Source: Paracoccaceae bacterium (GTDB taxonomy: Bacteria; Pseudomonadota; Alphaproteobacteria; Rhodobacterales; Rhodobacteraceae). From it: a stretch of 64,000 nt of DNA. The DNA is taken from positions 1 through 64,000 of the forward strand of contig JAIXPH010000048.1 of NCBI GenBank assembly GCA_027486345.1. Direction: 5' to 3'. The notes beneath the pieces are model-generated. The model was not told where the DNA came from. It did no database searches and worked only from the letters and a program-made list of their open reading frames with translations. This document shows positions 58,364-64,000 of this stretch, piece after piece; position 1 is the stretch's first letter, and every line of letters begins with the position of its first letter. The translations under genes and the position numbers were made by a program.

Positions 58364-59818
58364 ATGGGCTGGGCCAGACACAGACGGGCGGTGGCAGGGG
58401 CGTTTGTGGCGGGGGTGTCGCTTTGTGCGGCCGTGATTGGCTTTGATCTGCCGCTGCATCTCTTGCTACTGGCGCTTGTGCCTCTGGTCTGGCTGGGGTT
58501 CAATGCGGCGCTGCGTCCGCCACTCGATACACCACTGGCGCTGCTGCCGCCCGGCCTTGCCTGCCGCGCGATGGACGCGGTGCTTGATGATGCCAATGCC
58601 GCCGATCCCGCCTGTCTGGTTCTGTTGGCGGACGGTCGGACAGCGCCTGATATCGCCCGGACGGCGACCGCCCTGCTGCCGGTGTTGCGCGCGACGGACA
58701 TGCTTTCGCCGGTCGAGGGCGGGATTGCCATCACGCTTGCGCCGCTGCGACGTCTGGACCTTGAAACCATGATCCCCATCGCGGTGCGCTTGCAACGCGC
58801 GGCGCTGGCGGTCGGGTCCGTATCGGTTGGGTTCTGCCTGCCCGAACTGGCCCCCGCGCGCGGCGGACAGGCCCTGCTGCATGTCGCCCGCCTTGCCGCC
58901 GAAGAGGCGCGGCGTCACGGTCCCGGCGCGATCCGCAGTTTCCGGGCCGGGATGGCGCGCGCCACCGCCCGCGCGCCGCGCGCCCTTTTGGAAGCCGCCT
59001 TGGACAGCGGCCAGTTCGTCGCGCATTTCCAGCCGCAGCTTTGCGCTCGCACCGGCACACTGACCGGGGCAGAGGTTCTGGCCCGCTGGCAGCACCCGGA
59101 CCATGGCCTGCTGTCGCCCGCCATGTTTCTGGACGATTTGCGCCATGCCGGGCTTTCGGCGCGGCTGACCGGCGCGATGTTGACGCAGGCGCTGACACAC
59201 CTGCGCCAATGGGATGCGGCGGGGTTGACTGTGCCGACGGTCGCACTCAATCTGGACGCGCAGGATCTGGCCGATCCGATGCTGCCCGACCACATCGCAT
59301 GGGAAATGGACCGCCACGACCTGCCCCTGCACCGCCTGACCGTCGAGGTGATGGAGACCGTCCTCGCCGATGGCGATCCCGTCACCGTGCGCACCATCGA
59401 CCGGCTGGCGCGGATGGGCTGCGGGGTTGATCTGGATGATTTCGGCACCGGGCAGGCCGCCATCGGCCAATTGCGCCGCCTGACCATCCGCCGCATCAAG
59501 ATCGACCGCAGCTTCATCGCCGGACTGGACACCGATGCCGACCAGCGCCGCCTGGTCATGGCGATCCTGTCGATGGCCGACCGGCTGGGACTTGAGACGG
59601 TGGCAGAGGGGGTCGAATCCCCCGCGCAGGCTGGCACGCTGGCGGCCATGGGCTGCGGCCATCTGCAAGGCTGGGCCATCGGCCATCCGATGGCGGGCGC
59701 GGCCTTTGCCGAATGGCTGGCGGCGCGGGGCATGGCCGCGCTGGCCCCTAGCGCCAAAACCGGGCCAGCCTTGGGGCGGCAGACCGGTATCGGCGCGGCT
59801 CCGGTCACCCCGGTGTGA
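58364..59818 (+). CDS. EAL-domain (c-di-GMP phosphodiesterase) membrane protein
   Basis: A 484-aa protein. Two N-terminal helices (residues about 9-27 and 29-47) anchor a middle region of about 150 residues that resembles a degenerate GGDEF domain without the motif. The EAL domain spans about 215-465. Metal and catalytic residues look intact: GAEVLARWQHPDHG, ALNLDAQDL, EVMETVL, DLDDFGTG, IKIDRSFI and ETVAEGVES. Active c-di-GMP hydrolysis is therefore plausible. It lies between ttcA and yidC, an unusual place. Confidence 0.9.
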   Translation: MGWARHRRAVAGAFVAGVSLCAAVIGFDLPLHLLLLALVPLVWLGFNAALRPPLDTPLALLPPGLACRAMDAVLDDANAADPACLVLLADGRTAPDIARTATALLPVLRATDMLSPVEGGIAITLAPLRRLDLETMIPIAVRLQRAALAVGSVSVGFCLPELAPARGGQALLHVARLAAEEARRHGPGAIRSFRAGMARATARAPRALLEAALDSGQFVAHFQPQLCARTGTLTGAEVLARWQHPDHGLLSPAMFLDDLRHAGLSARLTGAMLTQALTHLRQWDAAGLTVPTVALNLDAQDLADPMLPDHIAWEMDRHDLPLHRLTVEVMETVLADGDPVTVRTIDRLARMGCGVDLDDFGTGQAAIGQLRRLTIRRIKIDRSFIAGLDTDADQRRLVMAILSMADRLGLETVAEGVESPAQAGTLAAMGCGHLQGWAIGHPMAGAAFAEWLAARGMAALAPSAKTGPALGRQTGIGAAPVTPV

Positions 59819-59901
59819 CCGGGCGGGGAAAACCGCTTGACCTTTCGGCCCCCCTTCTGTTGAAGCGTCCCAAACCTTTGCAAGGATGGGTGGTGGTCCA
59901 G

Positions 59902-61773
59902 ATGGACGATCAAAACAGCATGAAGAACCTGCTTCTCACGATGGTGCTCTGCGCCGCCGTGTTCATTGGCTGGAACATCTTCTTTCCGCCGCCCGATCTG
60001 GCCGTCGATCCGAATGCGCCCACAACGGCGCAGAGCGGTGAGGCCTTGCTGCCGCCAGCGACGGCGGCAGACAGCGCCGCTGCGCCCGCAACAGGTGCCG
60101 CCGCGGTGGCTCAAGCCTCGGAGAGCGGCGCCGAAACGCCCCGCATCACGATCGACACACCTCGTTTGGCCGGAACCATCGCGCTGAAGGGCGCGCGACT
60201 GGACGATCTCGCGCTCAAGACCTATCGCGTCACCATCGACCCGACGTCGGACACGGTGCGCCTGCTGATCCCGGCGGGCCAGCCACATGCCTATTACACC
60301 GTGCATGGCTGGCAGCCGCAGGGCGATCTGACCGCCGCCGATGTCCCCGGGTCCGAAACCCCGTGGCAAGTGCAGGGCAATGACACCCTGACGGTGGAAA
60401 AACCTGTCACGCTGACATGGGCCAACACCAAGGGCCTGACCTTCACGCGCACCATCGCGGTGGATGACCGCTTCATGTTCACTATCACCGACTCGGTGCA
60501 GAACGCGGGCACGACGCCTGCGACGCTGGCGCCGGTGGCGACGGTTTACCGTCACGGCAAGCCGGAAAAGCTGGAAAACTTCTTCATCTCGCATGAAGGC
60601 GTGGTTGGCCGCACCGATGGCACTCTGACCGAGTTGAAATACAGCCACGTCGATGACCTGACCCCGGTGGTCGAAGAATTCGGCCCGGCCGAGATCCTGC
60701 CCGCCACCACCGATGGCTGGATCGGCTTTTCCGACAAATACTGGATGACGGTGCTGATCCCGACGCAGGGCCAGCCCTTTACCGCCGTCGCCAGCTATAT
60801 CCCGAACTACGACCTCTACCAGACCATCACCCGCCAACCCGCCGTCACGGTGGCACCAGGGGCAACGGTTGAGAATGCCTCGCGCGTCTTTGCCGGAGCA
60901 AAGGAATGGGAAACCCTGCGCGACTATCAGGACAACGCCGGGGTCGCGGGCTTCATCGACTCGATTGACTGGGGCTGGTTCTACTTCTTCACCAAGCCGA
61001 TTTTCGCGGTGCTGCACTGGCTGCACGGCCTGATCGGCAACATGGGGCTGGCGATCATCGCGCTGACCTTCGTCTTGAAGATCCTGGTTCTGCCCTTGGC
61101 CTACAAGTCCTATGTCAGCATGGCCAAGATGAAGGAATTGCAGCCCGAGCTTGAGGCGCTGAAAGAGCGCGCGGGCGACGACAAGCAAAAGATGCAGCGC
61201 GAGATGATGGCGCTGTATAAAGAGAAAAAGGTCAATCCCGCGGCGGGCTGTCTGCCCGTGCTGATCCAGATCCCGATCTTCTTCTCGCTCTACAAGGTGA
61301 TCTTCGTCACCATCGAACTGCGCCATGCGCCGTTCTTTGGCTGGCTGAATGACCTGTCGGCCCCCGACACCTCGTCGCTGTTCAACCTGTTCGGCTTGCT
61401 GCCTTGGGCCGCCCCGACGCATCCTTCGCTTCTGGCCACGATCTTCATCGGTATCCTGCCGATCCTTCTGGGCATCACCATGTGGCTGCAACAGAAACTG
61501 AACCCGGCACCCGCCGATCCGATCCAGCAGCAGGTGTTTGCCTGGATGCCGTGGATCTTCATGTTCATGCTGGGCGGCTTCGCCTCGGGGCTGGTGGTGT
61601 ACTGGATCACCAACAACATCATCACCTTCAGCCAGCAATACATGATCATGCGTAGTCACGGGCACAAGCCGGACCTGTTTGGCAACATCAAGTCGGGCTT
61701 CAAGAAAAAGCCCGCACCCGTGGCCGCCAACACGCCAAAGGCCCCGGTTGCCAAAGGCAAGGCCAAGAAATGA
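59902..61773 (+). CDS. yidC: Membrane protein insertase YidC
   Basis: A 623-aa insertase. The N-terminal signal-anchor is NLLLTMVLCAAVFIGWNIFF. A Pro/Ala-rich linker and a large periplasmic beta domain (about 90-350) follow. The conserved core has PIFAVLHWLHGLIGNMGLAI, the hydrophilic-groove helix YKSYVSMAKMKELQPELEAL, NPAAGCLPVLIQIPIFFSLY and FMFMLGGFASGLVVYWITNN. The tail is Lys-rich. ATG 59902 (MDDQNSMKNLLL) is used. Its stop overlaps the MOSC gene. Confidence 0.96.
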   Translation: MDDQNSMKNLLLTMVLCAAVFIGWNIFFPPPDLAVDPNAPTTAQSGEALLPPATAADSAAAPATGAAAVAQASESGAETPRITIDTPRLAGTIALKGARLDDLALKTYRVTIDPTSDTVRLLIPAGQPHAYYTVHGWQPQGDLTAADVPGSETPWQVQGNDTLTVEKPVTLTWANTKGLTFTRTIAVDDRFMFTITDSVQNAGTTPATLAPVATVYRHGKPEKLENFFISHEGVVGRTDGTLTELKYSHVDDLTPVVEEFGPAEILPATTDGWIGFSDKYWMTVLIPTQGQPFTAVASYIPNYDLYQTITRQPAVTVAPGATVENASRVFAGAKEWETLRDYQDNAGVAGFIDSIDWGWFYFFTKPIFAVLHWLHGLIGNMGLAIIALTFVLKILVLPLAYKSYVSMAKMKELQPELEALKERAGDDKQKMQREMMALYKEKKVNPAAGCLPVLIQIPIFFSLYKVIFVTIELRHAPFFGWLNDLSAPDTSSLFNLFGLLPWAAPTHPSLLATIFIGILPILLGITMWLQQKLNPAPADPIQQQVFAWMPWIFMFMLGGFASGLVVYWITNNIITFSQQYMIMRSHGHKPDLFGNIKSGFKKKPAPVAANTPKAPVAKGKAKK

Positions 61774-62519
61774 CGGGCGGGCGGCTGGTCCAGATCACCC
61801 GCCATCCGATCAAGGGACACGGACGCGAAGACCTCGCGTCCGTTCGTCTTTTGGCGGGGGCCTGCCTGCCATGGGATCGGCATTGGGCCGTCGCGCATGA
61901 GGCGGCGCGGCTAACTGACGGCTGGAACCCCTGCATGAACTTTGCGCGCGGGGCCAAGGCCCCTGCCCTGATGGCGGTGGACAGCACGCTAGACGAGCAG
62001 ACGGCCACCATCACCCTGCGCCACCCGGATCGGGGGGCTATCACCTTTCGCCCGGATGATCCGGCGGACCTGCCGCGCTTTCTGGACTGGCTTGATCCGC
62101 TGATCCCTGCCAACCGGGCGCGGCCTGCGCGGATCGTCAGCGCCGGGCGCGGCATGACGGACAGCGATTTTCCGTCCGTGGCGATCCTGAACCGCGCCTC
62201 GCTGGCCGACCTGTCGGCGCGGATGGGGCATGACCTGTCCCCGCATCGGTGGCGTGGCAACCTCTGGCTGGAGGGCGCGGCGCCTTGGGCGGAGTGGGAC
62301 TGGATCGGGCGCGACATCCGCATCGGCGGGGCGGTCCTGCGGGTGCAGGAACGCATCACCCGCTGCGTCGCCACCACGGTGGACCCCAACACTGGCATCA
62401 GCGATGCCGATACCCTTGCCGCGCTGGACGCGGCCTTTGGCCATCAGGACTTCGGGCTTTATGCGACCGTGGTGCAGGATGGCGAGATCGCCCTTGGCGA
62501 TGACTGGAGCCTGACATGA
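61770..62519 (+). CDS. MOSC domain protein, 2
   Basis: A 249-aa protein with an N-terminal beta-barrel-like MOSC_N part (LVQITRHPIKGHGREDLASV, ACLPWDRHWAVAHEA) and a C-terminal MOSC domain (HRWRGNLWLEGAAPWAEWDW, LRVQERITRCVATTVDPNTG with the likely active cysteine). It overlaps yidC and engB by 4 nt each, an arrangement conserved in Rhodobacterales. It may take part in Moco-dependent chemistry, but the substrate is unknown. Confidence 0.9.
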   Translation: MTGGRLVQITRHPIKGHGREDLASVRLLAGACLPWDRHWAVAHEAARLTDGWNPCMNFARGAKAPALMAVDSTLDEQTATITLRHPDRGAITFRPDDPADLPRFLDWLDPLIPANRARPARIVSAGRGMTDSDFPSVAILNRASLADLSARMGHDLSPHRWRGNLWLEGAAPWAEWDWIGRDIRIGGAVLRVQERITRCVATTVDPNTGISDADTLAALDAAFGHQDFGLYATVVQDGEIALGDDWSLT

Positions 62520-63163
62520 TGAACTTCACCCTCGCCCCCGAACCGGAAAATGAGGCTCGCGAAAAAGGGCGGCTCTTGTTCGCGGGGCCGGTCACCTTTG
62601 TCAAAGGCGTGGTCGCCATGTCGGGCCTGCCCCCGGCGGATCGGCTGGAGGTGTGCTTTGCCGGGCGGTCGAATGTCGGCAAGTCCAGCCTGATCAACGC
62701 CCTGACCGGGCGTAAGACGCTGGCGCGGGCGTCGAACACGCCGGGGCGGACGCAAGAGATCAACTACTTCGCCTTGGGCGAAGACCGCTACATGACCGAC
62801 CTTCCCGGTTACGGCTATGCCGAGGCTCCGGTGGCCATCGTCCGCAAGTGGCAGGAGTTGCTGAAATCCTATCTGGCGGGCCGTCAGACCCTGCGCCGCG
62901 CCTTCGTGCTGATCGACACGCGGCACGGCGTAAAGGCCGTGGATGAGGAAATCCTGACCTTGCTGGACCGCTCTGCCGTGGCCTTTCAATGCGTGCTGAC
63001 CAAGGCCGACAAGGTGAACGCCGAAACCCGTGCCGCGACCATCGAACAGGTCAAGACCGCGCTGGCCAAGCATCCGGCGGCCTACCCGGAGCTGGTGGTG
63101 ACCAGTTCGGAAAAGGGCGACGGCATCGAAACCCTGCGCGCGATCATCGCGACCTTGGAGTGA
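62516..63163 (+). CDS. engB: Ribosome biogenesis GTPase EngB (YihA/YsxC)
   Basis: A 215-aa essential GTPase for 50S assembly. The G1 motif is GRSNVGKSSLINALTGRK, G2 is NTPGRTQEINYF, G3 is DLPGYGYAEAP and G4 is LTKADKVN. The start ATGATG at 62516 overlaps the MOSC stop. It is the last gene of the yidC-MOSC-engB run. Confidence 0.96.
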   Translation: MMNFTLAPEPENEAREKGRLLFAGPVTFVKGVVAMSGLPPADRLEVCFAGRSNVGKSSLINALTGRKTLARASNTPGRTQEINYFALGEDRYMTDLPGYGYAEAPVAIVRKWQELLKSYLAGRQTLRRAFVLIDTRHGVKAVDEEILTLLDRSAVAFQCVLTKADKVNAETRAATIEQVKTALAKHPAAYPELVVTSSEKGDGIETLRAIIATLE

Positions 63164-63225
63164 GGGGCAGAGAACCGACGCCGGAACGTCCACAGGACGT
63201 TTCTGCCACGGTCCTCTATCGCCAA

Positions 63226-63254
63226 AACAAAAACGCCGCCCCGAAGGGCGGCGC
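63226..63254 (-). terminator. Terminator for the sugar ABC ATPase gene
   Basis: CGCCGCCC (63234-63241) pairs with GGGCGGCG (63246-63253) around CGAA. The plus-strand AAAACAAAAA gives a minus-strand T-run (TTTTTGTTTT). It lies 25 nt past the ATPase stop and can also limit read-through from engB. Confidence 0.85.
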
Positions 63255-63278
63255 TGGCGTCTCAAACAATCCCGACCG

Positions 63279-64000
63279 TCAGGCCATGACCTTGTCCGGC
63301 TCTTTTGCGCCGGTCATATAGGCCACGGCGTCGGACATGCTGTGATCCTTGGGGTTGATCACGCACAGGCGACGGCCCAAACGGTGGATATGGATCCGGT
63401 CCGCCACCTCGAACACATGGGGCATGTTGTGGCTGATCAAGATGATCGGAATCCCGCGCGAGCGCACATCAAGGACCAACTCTAGCACCCGGCGGCTTTC
63501 CTTGACGCCAAGCGCTGCCGTCGGTTCGTCAAGGATGATCACCTTGGACCCGAAGGCCGCCGCGCGTGCCACCGCCACACCCTGACGTTGGCCGCCCGAA
63601 AGCGTCTCAACCGGCTGCGTGATGTCCTGAATGGTCATCAGGCCCAACTCGCTGAGCTTGTCGCGGGCAAAGGCCTCCATCCGGCTGCGGTCCATCTTGC
63701 GGAAGATAGAGCCCGCGATGCCCGGTTTGCGCCATTCACGGCCAAGGAACATGTTGTCCGCAATCGACAGCGCGGGCGACATGGCAAGGTTCTGATAAAC
63801 CGTCTCGATCCCCTCGGCCCGCGCATCTTCGGGGCTGCGGAAGTGGACAGTGCGACCGTCCAGCTCGATGCTGCCGTGGTCCGGGGTGACGGCCCCCGAC
63901 AGCGCCTTGATCAGCGTCGATTTTCCCGCGCCGTTGTCGCCGATCACCGCGCAGATCTCACCCGGCATCAGGTCGAAGTCGGCCCCGTTCATGGCGACCA
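63279..64000 (-). CDS. frcA: Sugar ABC transporter ATP-binding protein, FrcA-like (5' end outside the window)
   Basis: At least 240 residues of an ABC ATPase, truncated at the right edge. Walker A is GDNGAGKSTLIKALSGAVTP, the Q loop is VYQNLAMSP, the signature is LSGGQRQGVAVARA, Walker B is VIILDEPTAAL and the H loop is LISHNMPHVF. NGADFDLMPGEI before Walker A and YMTGAKEP near the end match single-domain FrcA-type ATPases of fructose/ribose importers. The permease and binding-protein genes should lie upstream, beyond 64000. The exact sugar is inferred. Confidence 0.85.
   Translation of the reverse strand, partial: VAMNGADFDLMPGEICAVIGDNGAGKSTLIKALSGAVTPDHGSIELDGRTVHFRSPEDARAEGIETVYQNLAMSPALSIADNMFLGREWRKPGIAGSIFRKMDRSRMEAFARDKLSELGLMTIQDITQPVETLSGGQRQGVAVARAAAFGSKVIILDEPTAALGVKESRRVLELVLDVRSRGIPIILISHNMPHVFEVADRIHIHRLGRRLCVINPKDHSMSDAVAYMTGAKEPDKVMA

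Noticed and set aside
58915-61665. Long minus-strand open frame (about 900 codons) opposite the EAL gene and yidC
   Set aside because: Both plus-strand genes are unmistakable. The antisense frame has no family-like motif and is open only because of high GC.

Overview
The window looks like chromosomal DNA of a Rhodobacterales alphaproteobacterium (Rhodobacter/Paracoccus/Gemmobacter-like). The evidence is high GC with strongly GC-biased third codon positions, MipZ (the alphaproteobacterial division-site ATPase), F0 ATP synthase genes with two b-type subunits in a cluster separate from F1, a MoxR/DUF58/DUF4159 cluster beside a DUF1285 gene, phasins, malonyl-CoA synthetase, and ffh-rpsP-rimM-trmD-rplS and rpmH-rnpA-yidD...yidC-MOSC-engB orders. 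Almost everything is housekeeping or core-accessory. There is no prophage, CRISPR array or plasmid backbone. One IS5-type element is cut by the left edge.

Layout. 0-5.3 kb: IS end and a truncated gene, ychF, a VOC protein, trpA, a cold-shock protein, a small acidic protein, an Hsp20 and a secreted trypsin-like protease. 5.3-9.3 kb: glycolate oxidase operon glcD-glcE-glcF. 9.3-19.7 kb: DUF599 protein, then a MoxR-DUF58-DUF4159-membrane protein operon divergent from DUF1285-hyi, a small zinc-finger protein and two phasin-like proteins. 19.7-24.7 kb: polA followed by four tightly packed YdeI/YjbR-type genes. 24.7-28.2 kb: DUF1203, HIT and a GT14/DUF5928 glycosyltransferase, divergent from a sulfotransferase. 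28.6-32.8 kb: PfkB-family kinase, nth, an AraC-MGMT fusion, an OmpA lipoprotein and a FadR-type regulator. 32.9-35.4 kb: F0 ATP synthase operon atpI-atpB-atpE-atpF'-atpF. 35.7-39.9 kb: ArsR-type regulator, malonyl-CoA synthetase, a 56-aa ORF, mipZ and two secreted proteins of unknown function. 40-47.6 kb: ffh, three GNAT genes, chorismate mutase, rpsP, rimM, a membrane protein, trmD, MOSC, rplS and rpmE. 47.9-51.8 kb: LysR + DMT exporter, a ketoglutarate-semialdehyde-type dehydrogenase and tRNA-Arg(ACG). 52-55.6 kb: TVP38/TMEM64, an FAD disulfide oxidoreductase and a sensor kinase in one apparent operon. 55.8-63.2 kb: rpmH-rnpA-yidD ... yidC-MOSC-engB, with DUF3833, ttcA and an EAL protein lying between yidD and yidC. 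The right edge holds an incomplete FrcA-like sugar ABC ATPase.

The least explained signal is in the spaces between genes. Six copies of a modular structured repeat share a core close to CAAATATCC followed by a G-run and one to four hairpins. Corresponding hairpins differ in sequence between copies but keep their pairing, and most copies sit just downstream of genes or between convergent genes. One copy lies inside the glc operon between glcD and glcE. A second notable signal is a shared ATTGGTC-N9-RACCA site upstream of glcD and of the FadR-family regulator gene at 32 kb, which may link the two loci. I found no obvious new multi-gene defence or biosynthetic system. The most unusual gene contexts are the polA-linked YdeI/YjbR cluster, the glycosyltransferase/sulfotransferase pair and the TVP38-oxidoreductase-kinase operon.
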